Part shown: in pieces, positions 17,809-28,110 of the stretch
Layout of the letters: each line of letters begins with the position of its first letter
Position numbering within the stretch: position 1 is the stretch's first letter
Assembly (NCBI RefSeq): GCF_003674065.1
Contig: NZ_RDBE01000010.1
Location: 225,577-289,576, forward strand
Origin: Nocardioides mangrovicus
GTDB taxonomy: Bacteria; Actinomycetota; Actinomycetes; Propionibacteriales; Nocardioidaceae
Direction of reading: 5' to 3'
Length of the DNA stretch: 64,000 nucleotides
The notes under the pieces: generated by a model
What the model saw: only the letters and a program-made list of their open reading frames with translations
The model's database searches: none
What the model was told of the DNA's origin: nothing
Program-made: the position numbers and the translations under genes

Positions 17809-18558
17809 ATGAGCAGTCGCACCGCCGTCGTCACCGGGGCCAGCAGCGGGATCGGGGCCGCCACGGCGCGCGCCCTGGCCGGCGACGGGTTCCACGTCTG
17901 GTGCGCAGCGCGCCGCGAGGACCGCGTCCGCGAGCTGGCGGCCGAGATCGGCGGCACCGCGGTGGTCTGCGACGTCACCGACGACGCCTCGGTCGCCTCG
18001 CTGGCCGAGCAGGTCGGCGAGCGGCTCGACCTGCTGGTCAACAACGCCGGCGGCGCCTTCGACGCCGACCCCGTCGCCGAGGCCGACCTCGACCGGTGGC
18101 GGACGGCCTACGAGGTGAACGTGCTCGGCCTCGTCCGCGTGACCAAGGCACTGCTGCCGGCCCTCATGGCCAGCGGGAACGGCCTGGTGGTGAACCTGGG
18201 CTCGACCGCCGGCCGGATCGCCTACGAGAACGGCGCGAGCTACACCTCCGCCAAGCACGGCACCCAGGTGGTGACCGAGACGCTGCGCCTGGAGCTGGTC
18301 GACCGGCCGGTGAGGTTCAGCGAGATCGCCCCGGGGATGGTGGCCACCGAGGAGTTCGGGCTGGTGCGCTTCGACGGCGACCAGGACAAGCGCGACGCGG
18401 TGTACTCCGGCGTCGAGCAGCCGCTGGTGGCCGACGACGTCGCCGAGTGCGTGCGCTGGGTCGCCTCCCTGCCCGCCCACGTGAGCGTCGACGAGCTGGT
18501 GGTGCGGCCCAAGGCGCAGGCGGCGCAGCACAAGGTGCATCGGGGGGCGATCGGGTGA
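17809..18558 (+). CDS. Short-chain dehydrogenase/reductase
   Basis: This 249-residue classical SDR should reduce or oxidise a small carbonyl/alcohol substrate with NAD(P)H. The cofactor loop TGASSGIG lies at 9-16, the NNAGG structural motif follows, and the catalytic pair is Tyr145/Lys149 in YTSAK, with the usual Ser upstream. A basic residue after the loop (AARRED) suggests NADP(H). The length and C-terminal pattern resemble YdfG-like oxidoreductases. The start lies just below a -10-like box with no ribosome site. It is monocistronic and runs into a long inverted repeat shared with the end of the opposed phosphatase. Confidence 0.85.
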   Translation: MSSRTAVVTGASSGIGAATARALAGDGFHVWCAARREDRVRELAAEIGGTAVVCDVTDDASVASLAEQVGERLDLLVNNAGGAFDADPVAEADLDRWRTAYEVNVLGLVRVTKALLPALMASGNGLVVNLGSTAGRIAYENGASYTSAKHGTQVVTETLRLELVDRPVRFSEIAPGMVATEEFGLVRFDGDQDKRDAVYSGVEQPLVADDVAECVRWVASLPAHVSVDELVVRPKAQAAQHKVHRGAIG

Positions 18559-18576
18559 GCGGGGGTTGTCGGGGTT

Positions 18577-18677
18577 GCCGCGACCGCCAAAACTCAACAC
18601 TTGCGGGGTTGTGGGCGTGACAAATCGGATGATCGGCCGCTCTACCTTCGCAAGTGTGGAGTTGTGGCGGTCGCGGC
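18577..18677. repeat. Long inverted repeat (29-base arms) between convergent genes
   Basis: The arm at 18577-18605 and the arm at 18649-18677 are reverse complements with 27 of 29 positions matching, separated by 43 bases. The right arm covers the last codons of the opposed phosphatase. It could act as a bidirectional terminator, but the arms and loop are longer than usual and lack a T tract, so a dispersed palindromic element is also possible. Confidence 0.8.
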
Positions 18678-19220
18678 GAGCACCCCAGCGATGACCCCGC
18701 ACGCCCCGTCCAGCTGCGCGACCACCTGGTCGTAGGTCGCCTGGTCGGCGCCGACCGGGTCGGCGACGTCGTAGTCCTCGCCGCGGCGGAGGGTGTCGTT
18801 CAGGGTGGAGCGGTGCAGGGCGCACCAGGCGACGAGGTCGGCGGGGGTGCCCGGCGGAGCCTGGGGGGCCAGGGCCGCGAGCTCGAGCACGGTGAAGGTC
18901 CGGTGGAGGGCCCCGGGGGACTCCTGGAGCACCTGGGCGCGCAGGTTACGGCTGGCGGCGAGGACCAGATCGGCTCCCTCGACCGTCGCGGCGGCCAGCC
19001 GGCGAGAGGCGAAGCCGGCGCCCGATGCTCCCCGCTCGAGGAGGGCGGCGGCGGAGCGGGCGTCCATCGCCACCGCATCGGGGGCCCGGGTGCCGGCGGA
19101 GGTCACGGCGAAGCGCTCGGCGGCGCCCAGCACGACCAGCCGGTGGCTCAGGAGGCGCTCGGCGAAGGGCGAACGACAGAGATTGCCCTCACACACCACC
19201 AGTACGGTGAATCCGGCCAC
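18642..19220 (-). CDS. Low-molecular-weight protein-tyrosine-phosphatase family protein
   Basis: This 192-residue protein has the LMW-PTP active site near its N-terminus, CEGNLCRSP, with nucleophile Cys10 and phosphate-binding Arg16. A DP-containing segment near the C-terminus (VADPVGAD) supplies the candidate general acid. Wzb-type members dephosphorylate BY-kinases that control polysaccharide export; other relatives are arsenate reductases. The start is GTG at 19220. The C-terminal codons lie in a long inverted repeat, so the last residues may have come from a repeat insertion. It is divergent from typA with 26 bases between the starts. Confidence 0.8.
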   Translation of the reverse strand: MAGFTVLVVCEGNLCRSPFAERLLSHRLVVLGAAERFAVTSAGTRAPDAVAMDARSAAALLERGASGAGFASRRLAAATVEGADLVLAASRNLRAQVLQESPGALHRTFTVLELAALAPQAPPGTPADLVAWCALHRSTLNDTLRRGEDYDVADPVGADQATYDQVVAQLDGACGVIAGVLAATATTPHLRR

Positions 19221-19246
19221 CCGGTAGACCGTAGACTTCCCGTCTC

Positions 19247-21110
<1,864 letters not shown>

Positions 21111-21127
<17 letters not shown>

Positions 21128-21548
21128 CCCACTCCTGCGTCGGGTCGCCTGGGCGATCGCGGCTCTGTACGCCGTCGGGCTGGCGCTGCTGGTCTTCTCC
21201 CCCATCGGCGGCGCGCTCAACGAGCTGACGGTGCGGCTCTACGTGCTGTGGGTCTACCGCCTGCACGGCAACCCCGCGGTGACCCCGGACTGGTTCGGCG
21301 CCGGGCTCAACGTCGTGCTCTTCGTGCCGCTCGGCGTGCTGGTGGTGCTGCTGGTCCGCTGGCCGTGGTGGGCGGCCACGCTGCTCGCGGTGTGGGTCTC
21401 GGCCGGGATCGAGCTGGTGCAGGTGATCCCGGTGCTGCACCGTGTGGCCAGCCTGGAGGACGTCATCACCAACACCACCGGCGGCTTCGCCGGCGCGCTC
21501 ATCGGAATCCGCCTCCGCGACTCGGTCCGCGCACGCGACATCGGCTAG
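21111..21548 (+). CDS. VanZ-like membrane protein
   Basis: This small membrane protein (about 145 residues) has four hydrophobic helices and the VanZ-family pattern: [12 protein letters not shown] in the middle and [19 protein letters not shown] before the last helix. VanZ-like proteins occur in many bacteria; a general role is not known, although VanZ itself gives low-level teicoplanin resistance. The start is uncertain: GTG 21111 overlaps the typA end by 17 bases and has AGGA about ten bases upstream; GTG 21087 would add eight residues. It is probably co-transcribed with typA. Confidence 0.75.
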
Positions 21549-21563
21549 GTGCACCGCGGTGCC

Positions 21564-21575
21564 TACGATCACCGC
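21564..21575 (+). promoter_or_regulatory. Probable -10 box TACGAT before the glycosyltransferase
   Basis: TACGAT at 21564-21569 lies exactly six bases before GTG 21576. This fits a leaderless start and favours that codon over the in-frame GTG at 21549. Confidence 0.45.
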
Positions 21576-22637
21576 GTGACCCGTGCCCTGATCCTCTCCG
21601 AGCACGATCTGGCGGGGTACGAGGCGCGGTTCGCGCGCGGCGAGGTGCCCTCGGCGCTGCCCTACGGCGCCGAGGCGGTGCGCGACCTGGGCTGGGAGAC
21701 CGCCGGCGTGCGGCTGCCGGAGGGGCCAGTGGCGACCAAGCTGCGGCAGGCCGCCGAGCACCGCTACGGCGGACCACTGGCCCGCCAGGTGCTGGGCGTG
21801 CCGCGCGCCTTCCGCAGCGACCTGGTGCTCGCGCTGCTGGAGACCCAGGCCGGCCTGGCCGGCCGCCTGGAGCGGCTGCACGTGCCGCCGTACGGCAACC
21901 GGCCGCTGGTGGTGTTTTCGTGCTGGCTCGCCGACGACGTCCGCCGCGCCGACACCGCCACCCGGCGCCGGCTGGCACGGCGCTTCGCCAGCGTCGACCT
22001 GCTCACCCACATGTCGCGACACGAGACCGCCACGCTGGTCGAGCTCGGCATCTCCGAGGAGCGGCTGCTCGCCGTGCCGTTCGGGGTGGCTGACCGCTAC
22101 TACACCCCCGGTGAGCACGCGCGCGACATCGAGGTGCTCGCCGTCGGCCAGGACCGCGGCCGCGACTACGCCACCCTGCTCGATGCCGTCCGCGGCACCG
22201 ACCTGCGGCTGCAGCTGGTGTGCCGCCCGGAGAACCTCGTGGGCCTGCAGGTGCCCGAGAACGTCACTGTCCTGGGCCCGGTGCCGCTGCCGCGCTACCG
22301 CGAGCTGCTGCGCCGGGCGCAGGTGGTCGCCGTGCCGACCCACGACCTGTCCTACCCCACCGGTCAGAGCGTGGCGCTGGAGGCGGCGAGCACCGGCGGC
22401 TGCGTGGTCGTGACCGGGACGCGGGCGATGCGCGACTACTTCTCCGAGGCCACCGCGCGACTGCTCGACGTCGGCGACGCCGCCGGCTGGCGCGCGACGC
22501 TGCTGGAGCTGCGGGAGGACGCGGACGCTCGGGAGCGGCTGGGCGCGGCGGCCCGCGACAGCGTGCTGGCGGACTTCACGTGCGACCACATGTGGCAGGT
22601 CGTGGTCGACCGGACGCGCGCCTTGGGGCTGACCTGA
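21576..22637 (+). CDS. GT-B glycosyltransferase (GT1/GT4-like)
   Basis: This is a retaining-type GT-B protein of about 353 residues. The C-terminal half has GQDRGRDYATLLDA (a GT4-like start of the second Rossmann domain), then VTVLGPVPLPRYRELL and a nucleotide-sugar binding segment with YPTGQSVALEAASTGG. There is no signal peptide. The start is set at GTG 21576 from the upstream -10-like box. It opens a rightward group with a PIG-L deacetylase, WbqC-like protein and acyltransferase, so it probably takes part in building or trimming a surface glycan. Donor and acceptor are unknown. Confidence 0.75.
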   Translation: MTRALILSEHDLAGYEARFARGEVPSALPYGAEAVRDLGWETAGVRLPEGPVATKLRQAAEHRYGGPLARQVLGVPRAFRSDLVLALLETQAGLAGRLERLHVPPYGNRPLVVFSCWLADDVRRADTATRRRLARRFASVDLLTHMSRHETATLVELGISEERLLAVPFGVADRYYTPGEHARDIEVLAVGQDRGRDYATLLDAVRGTDLRLQLVCRPENLVGLQVPENVTVLGPVPLPRYRELLRRAQVVAVPTHDLSYPTGQSVALEAASTGGCVVVTGTRAMRDYFSEATARLLDVGDAAGWRATLLELREDADARERLGAAARDSVLADFTCDHMWQVVVDRTRALGLT

Positions 22638-22662
22638 GCGCGGCCGTGGAAAACTTCCGCCC

Positions 22663-23283
22663 ATGAGACGGCTGGTGATCGCGCCTCACATGGACGACGA
22701 GTCGTTGGGCTGCGGCGGCCTGCTGGCCAAGTACCCCGAGGAGTGCGTCGTGGCCGTCGTGGCCGAGGGCGACGAGACCCGTCGCCGCGAGCACGCCACG
22801 GCCCTGGAGCTCCTGGGGATGGGCGAGAGCGTCTCGCTGGGCTTCCCCGACGGCCGCGTCGCCGAGGACATGCCGGGGCTGGTGCGCTCGCTGGACGAGC
22901 TCATGGCGCGGCTGCGGCCCGACGAGGTCTACCTGCCGTTCCCCTCGCTGCACCAGGACCACATCGCCGCCTACGAGGCGGGAATGCGCTCGGCGCGGGT
23001 CTCGATGAGCACCGACCACTGGGTGCCGACCAGCCTGTTCGTCTACGACATCGCCGTCTACGACCTCAACCTCTACCCCTCCGACCTGCGGTGGAACGTC
23101 TTCGAGGAGCTCACCGAGGCCCAGGCCGACCTCAAGGCGGCGGCCTGCCGGGCCTACGAGAGCGAGGTGCCCACGGGGCTGCACCCGATGAACAGCATCA
23201 AGGAGCTGGCCGCCTCGGTCGGGCACGTGCGGCTGGTCGGCTACGCCGAGCAGTACGCGCTGGTCCGGCAGGTCCGCCGATGA
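22663..23283 (+). CDS. PIG-L family deacetylase
   Basis: This 206-residue zinc-dependent N-deacetylase removes acetyl groups from N-acetyl sugars or related compounds. The zinc motif APHMDDE is at residues 7-13 (His9, Asp12), and the second ligand motif HQDH starts at His97. MshB and LmbE belong to the same family, but this gene is away from mshA and sits with polysaccharide genes, so a glycan or nucleotide-sugar substrate is likelier. Its TGA overlaps the first ATG of a run of three 5-codon mini-reading-frames leading to the next gene. Confidence 0.85.
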   Translation: MRRLVIAPHMDDESLGCGGLLAKYPEECVVAVVAEGDETRRREHATALELLGMGESVSLGFPDGRVAEDMPGLVRSLDELMARLRPDEVYLPFPSLHQDHIAAYEAGMRSARVSMSTDHWVPTSLFVYDIAVYDLNLYPSDLRWNVFEELTEAQADLKAAACRAYESEVPTGLHPMNSIKELAASVGHVRLVGYAEQYALVRQVRR

Positions 23284-23325
23284 CCCCGATCCGATGAACC
23301 CGATCCGATGAACCCGATCCGATGA
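23280..23325 (+). repeat. 14-base tandem repeat forming a ladder of ATGA start/stop overlaps
   Basis: GATGAACCCGATCC occurs at 23293-23306 and 23307-23320, preceded by a near copy at 23279-23292 and followed by GATGA at 23321. Each unit holds a complete mini-frame: MTPIR (23280-23297), MNPIR (23294-23311) and MNPIR (23308-23325). Each stop shares ATGA with the next ATG. The ladder links the PIG-L stop to the WbqC-like start. Confidence 0.85.
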
Positions 23326-23966
23326 CGCTCGTCGCGATCCACCAGCCCGACCTCCTGCCCTACTCGGGGTTCTGGTTCAAGATGGCGGTCAGCGACGTCT
23401 TCGTCGTCGCCCGCCACGACCAGTTCCAAAAGCACGGCTACCAGCGCCGCGTGACGATGCGCGAGACCTGGGTGTCCCACCAGCTGGTGGGCAAGCCGAG
23501 CCTGGTGCCGATCACCGAGGTCGAGGTGCAGCCGGGCTGGCAGGACCGGCTGGTCGCCGCGATCCGCGGTCGCTACGCCGGTGCCCGGTACTGGCGCGAG
23601 CGGGGCACCGACCTGCTCGAGCGGATAGCGGCCTGCGAGGGCACGCACCTCGACGAGGTCAACCTGTCCCTCATCGAGGTGGTCCGCGACTTGCTCGGGA
23701 TCGACACCCCGCTCGTCGTCACCGAGCCGCCCGCCGGACGCGGCCTGGACCGGCTGGTCGAGCAGGTCCACGCGGCCGGCGGCGACGCCTACCTCTCCGG
23801 CGCCGGCGGCGCGTCGTACCTGGGCGAGGACGCCGCCGAGCGCTTCGCCGCGGCGGGCATCGAGCTGCGCTGGTCCGACCACGAGGCGCCGAGCCCGGAC
23901 TCGGTGGTCACGCTGCTGATGGACCTCGAAGACCCGAGGGACGCGTGCCTGCGCCGGCACCGGTGA
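23322..23966 (+). CDS. WbqC-like family protein
   Basis: This 214-residue soluble protein matches the WbqC family by its N-terminal HQPDLLPYSGFWFKM and the following DVFVVARHDQFQKHGYQRR. Family members are encoded in O-antigen and capsule loci, often near aminosugar genes; the reaction is not established. The ATG at 23322 is the last of four ATGA overlaps reaching back to the PIG-L stop. It ends in GTGA shared with the acyltransferase start. The neighbours suggest it acts on an amino sugar of the same glycan, perhaps at the amine freed by the deacetylase; this is inference. Confidence 0.8.
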   Translation: MTLVAIHQPDLLPYSGFWFKMAVSDVFVVARHDQFQKHGYQRRVTMRETWVSHQLVGKPSLVPITEVEVQPGWQDRLVAAIRGRYAGARYWRERGTDLLERIAACEGTHLDEVNLSLIEVVRDLLGIDTPLVVTEPPAGRGLDRLVEQVHAAGGDAYLSGAGGASYLGEDAAERFAAAGIELRWSDHEAPSPDSVVTLLMDLEDPRDACLRRHR

Positions 23967-25030
23967 GCGACGCAGCCGCCCGCCGCGACCCGGTGCTCGA
24001 CATCGGTCGCGGGGTGGCGATGGTGCTGATCGTGCTGGGTCACGTGACCCGCGGCCTGGCCGCGGGCGAGGAGCTCGACCCCTCGCGCACCTGGTACGTG
24101 AAGCTCGACGCCGCCCTCTACGTGCTCCACCTGCCGCTGTTCGTGCTGCTCTCCGGGGCGTTCGTGGCGCGGGCGGCGACCCGCGACGGCACCGCGGCCT
24201 ACCTGCGCTCACGGCTGGTGCTGCTGGCCTGGCTGTTCGTGGTGTGGACGGTGATCCAGGGAGCGGTGCAGCTGGCGCCGGGCCGCCTGGTCAACACCCC
24301 GATCTCGTGGCGCGACATCCTCGCCGGGCTGTGGCACCCGCTCGGCGAGCTGTGGTTCCTGCCCACCCTGGCCGTGCTGACGGTGGTGACGGTGCTGGTC
24401 GCGCCGTGGCGCTCCCCCGGTCGGCGCTGGGCGCTGCTGGCGGTCGCAGCCGCGGTGAGCCTGCTCGACTGGGGCCACTTCGGTCACTGGAGCGGCATCC
24501 AGGGCATGGGCCTGGCGGTCTGGTACGTGCTCGGCGTGGTGGTCGGGCACGCGCGGCTGCAGGCGGTGGCGCACGACCGCCGTGCGGCCCCGGCGGCCTT
24601 GGTCGCCGTGGCCGGCCTGGTGGCGCTGTTCGTGGTGACCACACCGGTCAACCCGAGCGACTCGACGGTGCCGCGCACCCCGGACGGCATCGGCGCGGGC
24701 GTCCTGGCGGTCGTCCTGGGGCTGGCCCTCTCGTGCGGGGTGGCCCGGCTGGTGGCGGCGTCGCCGCTGCGAGAGGCGCTGGCCGGGCTGGGGCGCCGCT
24801 CGCTGGAGGTGTTCTTGGCCCACATCGCCTTCGCCTCGGGCTGCCGCATCGCGCTGACCCACCTCGGGGTGGACTCGCTGCCGGTGCTGATCGGCGCGGG
24901 CCTGCTGGTCGGTCTGGGCGGCTCGCTGCTGCTGGTGGCGATCACCGACCGGGTGGGACCGCGGTGGCTCTTCGCGCCGCCGGCCTTCCTCCGCCGCCCC
25001 GGTGCTACCGCCGCCGCAGCACCCGCTTGA
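23963..25030 (+). CDS. Membrane acyltransferase (acyltransferase_3 type)
   Basis: This is a roughly 355-residue protein with about ten membrane helices of the acyltransferase-3/OafA type. The opening RDPVLDIGRGVAMVLIVLGH contains the family's R/D...H pattern, with the histidine expected to act in catalysis. Such proteins acetylate or otherwise acylate sugars at the membrane. The start GTG 23963 shares GTGA with the previous stop; GTG 23945 would add six residues. A tail of Ala/Pro overlaps the opposed glycosyltransferase by 26 bases. Confidence 0.85.
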   Translation: MSDAAARRDPVLDIGRGVAMVLIVLGHVTRGLAAGEELDPSRTWYVKLDAALYVLHLPLFVLLSGAFVARAATRDGTAAYLRSRLVLLAWLFVVWTVIQGAVQLAPGRLVNTPISWRDILAGLWHPLGELWFLPTLAVLTVVTVLVAPWRSPGRRWALLAVAAAVSLLDWGHFGHWSGIQGMGLAVWYVLGVVVGHARLQAVAHDRRAAPAALVAVAGLVALFVVTTPVNPSDSTVPRTPDGIGAGVLAVVLGLALSCGVARLVAASPLREALAGLGRRSLEVFLAHIAFASGCRIALTHLGVDSLPVLIGAGLLVGLGGSLLLVAITDRVGPRWLFAPPAFLRRPGATAAAAPA

Positions 25031-26099
25031 CCCGGCCGCCGACCGTGCGGGCGGCGACGTAGGCCCGGCCCAGGCGCGACGTCGGCGGCGCGTGCACACC
25101 GGTGTGGGTGACCACGACCGGCTCGCGGACGAGCGCCGGCGACCCCGGCGCGAGCAGCTCACCGAAGGCCTCGGCCAGGGCCTGCTGCTGGGCCGACCTG
25201 CTGTAGCGGCTGGTGACGAGGTCGCGACCGGCCCGGGCTCGGGCGTCGAAGGCGGCGCGGTCGTGCTCGAAGAGGTCCATCGCCGCCTCGACGCCGTCGG
25301 CCATCGCCACGACGTCGGAGTCGTCGACGGTGGTGGCCAGCTCGGGCAGCAGGAACTCGCGTCCGCCGTGCCCGGTCCAGCCGACGACGTGCGCGCCGGC
25401 GGCCATCGCCTCGGCGGCCGGCAGCCCGAAGCCCTCGCGCTCGCCGCCGGCCAGGAACACCGCGCTGCGGCCGAGCACGTCGGCCACCTGGGCCGGGGTC
25501 ATGGCCTCGATCGGCTGCAGCCGCCACGGCTCGCGCGAACCGGGCGCGAACCGGCCGCGGCGGTGCAGCAGCTGCAGCGCGGCCATCAGGTCCTCCGGCC
25601 GGCGTCGCGGCATGAAGGAGACCAGCCGCTCCTTGGCCTGCGGCGCGAACCGCTCGGCGTCGACCACCACCGGCACCCGGTGCACGACCAGCTCCGGGCT
25701 CAGCGCGCGCAGGTACTCCTCGATGACGTCGGAGACCGCCACCGCGGCCACCGCCTGGGGCCAGCCCGGGTAGGTGCCGGGCAGCGCCCGGTCGAAGGCG
25801 GCGCCGCCGGCCAGGAAGTCGATGCCCTGCACCAGCATGACGGTCGGCACCTCGGGGTTGAGCCCGCTCCACTTCGCCCCGCCGACCTCGGGCATCACCA
25901 GCAGGTCGCCGGGCTCCAGGCGCACCCGCGGGGCCGCCTCGACCGGCGCCGTCCCGGCCAGCCCCGCGACCTCGAAGCCGGCACGGCCGTGCCAGACCCG
26001 CGCGGGCAGGCCCGCGGACTCCAGTCCGGCCACGAGGTCGTACATGACCTTCAGGCCGCCGGAGAGCGCGGGCAGGTCGGGCGCCATGAGGCGGATCAT
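25005..26099 (-). CDS. GT-B glycosyltransferase
   Basis: This 364-residue protein has a GT4-like layout. The N-terminal domain opens with MAPDLPALSGGLKVMYDLV, the glycine-rich acceptor-side loop. The C-terminal part has REGFGLPAAEAMAAGAHVVG, the EX7E-type motif of retaining enzymes, followed by a short basic C-terminus that may bind membrane. It runs against the acyltransferase and is divergent from the ABC flippase. Donor and acceptor are unknown; it probably serves one of the two glycans of the locus. Confidence 0.8.
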   Translation of the reverse strand: MIRLMAPDLPALSGGLKVMYDLVAGLESAGLPARVWHGRAGFEVAGLAGTAPVEAAPRVRLEPGDLLVMPEVGGAKWSGLNPEVPTVMLVQGIDFLAGGAAFDRALPGTYPGWPQAVAAVAVSDVIEEYLRALSPELVVHRVPVVVDAERFAPQAKERLVSFMPRRRPEDLMAALQLLHRRGRFAPGSREPWRLQPIEAMTPAQVADVLGRSAVFLAGGEREGFGLPAAEAMAAGAHVVGWTGHGGREFLLPELATTVDDSDVVAMADGVEAAMDLFEHDRAAFDARARAGRDLVTSRYSRSAQQQALAEAFGELLAPGSPALVREPVVVTHTGVHAPPTSRLGRAYVAARTVGGRVKRVLRRR

Positions 26100-26286
26100 C
26101 TCGCCGGGCTCCTCCCACCGCGCGCCCCGAGAACCGTCCGGTCGGCTCGGTCAGCCGAGCGTCCGGAATGCCAGAATAGAAGGCAATAGTACGAAACAGT
26201 CGTCACATCAGCACCATGAGTCCCAGAATGGTGGAGTGCGGTCCTCCCGCGCAGCCGTTCTGCCCACGAGCGAGAGGTGACTTTCC
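26100..26286. promoter_or_regulatory. Divergent intergenic region before the ABC flippase operon
   Basis: These 187 bases hold a locally AT-richer stretch (about 26165-26225) expected to contain the promoter of the long rightward operon. A small stem GCTCGG-TCAG-CCGAGC lies near 26145-26160. GAGAGGTGA about six bases before GTG 26287 is the ribosome site. Confidence 0.4.
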
Positions 26287-28110
26287 GTGGTCGGCCTTCC
26301 CGATGGCATCGCCGAGCTGCTCTCCTCGGGCACCCGCAAGCGGCTCGCCCTCTCCATCGCCGGCTCGGTACTGCTCTCGGTGCTCGACACCCTCGGGGTG
26401 CTGGCGATGCTGCCGATGATGCAGCTGGTCACCCGCACCAACCCGTACGCGGGCAGCCTGGGCTTCGTCAACCGGCTGCTGGGCTTCCCTTCCTCGCGGG
26501 TCCTGCTCATCACCCTGGCCGGCGTCGTGGTCACGGCCTTCGCGCTCAAGGGCCTGGTGACGGTGCTGGTGCGCACCTGGCAGCTGCGCTTCATGGCCAC
26601 CCAGGAGGCGGCGACGTCGACCCGGCTGCTCGAGGGTTACCTGCGCGGCCCGTACGCCTGGCACCTGACCCGCAACACCTCCGACCTGATCTGGACCGTG
26701 GAGAGCGCGGTGCAGATCACCTTCGCCAACGGGATCACCTCTTGGCTGGCGATGCTCAGCGAGCTCTTCACGATCGTGCTGGTCTTCGGGTCGCTGCTGG
26801 TGGTGGCGCCGCTGCCGACGCTGCTCGCGCTCATCTACTTCGGCGCGGCCGGGTCGGTGATGCTGCGCTTCGTCCGGCGGCGCAGCGCGCTGGCCAGCGA
26901 CCGGATGGTCGCCTCGAGCAAGATCACCGCGCGTACGTCGCTGCAGGCGATGGGCGCGGTGAAGGAGGTCAAGCTGCGTCACGCCGAGGCGCTCTTCGTC
27001 GAGCGCTACAACGACGCCCGGCGCGACTCGGCGCGGGCCCGGGCGATGTCGATGCTGCTCTCGGAGGTGCCCAAGTACCTCTTCGAGGTGATCTTCGTGC
27101 TCGGCATCGCGCTCATGGCCTTCGTGGCGACCTCGACCGGCGGCACCGCCCACGGACTCTCGGTGCTCGGGCTGTTCGTCGCGGCCGGCAGCCGGATCCT
27201 GCCCAGCACGGTAAGACTGATCTCCAGCGTCGGCGGAGTCCGCTACGCCCGCGAACCGATGATGCACCTGATCGCGGAGTGGCAGGAGCAGGAGGCCGCG
27301 CGGCAGCTGGCCGAGCAGCAGGTGCGCACCCGCGACGTGCCGCGCGGCGACATCGACGTCGAGGGCCTCACCTTCGCCTACGCCGACTCCCCCGACGACC
27401 TGGTGCTGCGCGGCGTCGACGCCCACATCGCCCAGGGGTCCTCGGTGGCCCTGGTCGGCTCCAGCGGCGCCGGCAAGAGCACGTTGGTCGACGTGCTGCT
27501 CGGGCTGCACCGGCCGGCGGGCGGACAGGTGCGGGCGGGCGGGGTCGACGTCTTCGACAACCTGCCGCAGTGGCAGGCCCGGCTGGCCGTCGTCCCGCAA
27601 GACGTCTACCTCCTCGACGACTCGCTGCGCCAGAACATCTGCTTCGACGAGGAGGAGGACCTCGACAGGCTGGAGCGGGTGCTCGCCCGGGCCCAGCTCA
27701 CCGACCTCATCGCCTCGCTGCCGGAGGGCCTCGACACCACCGTGGGCGAACGGGGCGTACGCCTGTCCGGCGGCCAGCGGCAGCGCATCGGCATCGCTCG
27801 CGCCCTCTACCGCGACCCCGAGGTCCTGGTGCTCGACGAGGCCACCAGCGCACTGGACAACGAGACCGAGCGCCGGCTGACCGAGACCATCGAGTCGCTG
27901 CGCGGGACGATGACGATGGTGATCGTGGCCCACCGGCTCTCGACCGTGCGCCACTGCGACGCGCTGCTGTTCATGAACGCCGGACGCGTGGTCAGCCGCG
28001 GCAGCTTCGAGGAGGTGGCGGCCCAGAACGCGGAGTTCGCCCACCTGGTCGAGCTGGGCTCGCTGGACCCGCGCGCCGAGCGCGAGCCGACCTCCTTCTC
28101 GGAGCGATGA
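26287..28110 (+). CDS. ABC-type lipid-linked oligosaccharide flippase (PglK/MsbA-like)
   Basis: This 607-residue half-transporter fuses a six-helix membrane domain (about 15-310) to an ATPase domain (about 350-580). The P-loop GSSGAGKST starts near 392, the signature LSGGQRQR near 494 and Walker B VLVLDEAT near 514. The layout matches PglK and related exporters that flip lipid-linked oligosaccharides outward with ATP. The GTG start has GAGAGGTGA upstream. It heads seven genes joined by 4-base or longer overlaps ending in a CMP-sugar synthetase, so its cargo is probably the glycan built by that operon. Confidence 0.85.
   Translation: MVGLPDGIAELLSSGTRKRLALSIAGSVLLSVLDTLGVLAMLPMMQLVTRTNPYAGSLGFVNRLLGFPSSRVLLITLAGVVVTAFALKGLVTVLVRTWQLRFMATQEAATSTRLLEGYLRGPYAWHLTRNTSDLIWTVESAVQITFANGITSWLAMLSELFTIVLVFGSLLVVAPLPTLLALIYFGAAGSVMLRFVRRRSALASDRMVASSKITARTSLQAMGAVKEVKLRHAEALFVERYNDARRDSARARAMSMLLSEVPKYLFEVIFVLGIALMAFVATSTGGTAHGLSVLGLFVAAGSRILPSTVRLISSVGGVRYAREPMMHLIAEWQEQEAARQLAEQQVRTRDVPRGDIDVEGLTFAYADSPDDLVLRGVDAHIAQGSSVALVGSSGAGKSTLVDVLLGLHRPAGGQVRAGGVDVFDNLPQWQARLAVVPQDVYLLDDSLRQNICFDEEEDLDRLERVLARAQLTDLIASLPEGLDTTVGERGVRLSGGQRQRIGIARALYRDPEVLVLDEATSALDNETERRLTETIESLRGTMTMVIVAHRLSTVRHCDALLFMNAGRVVSRGSFEEVAAQNAEFAHLVELGSLDPRAEREPTSFSER

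Noticed and set aside
23279..23325. Short repeats considered as a CRISPR-like array
   Set aside because: Units are 14 bases, contiguous and without spacers; they are explained by duplication of the start/stop overlap.
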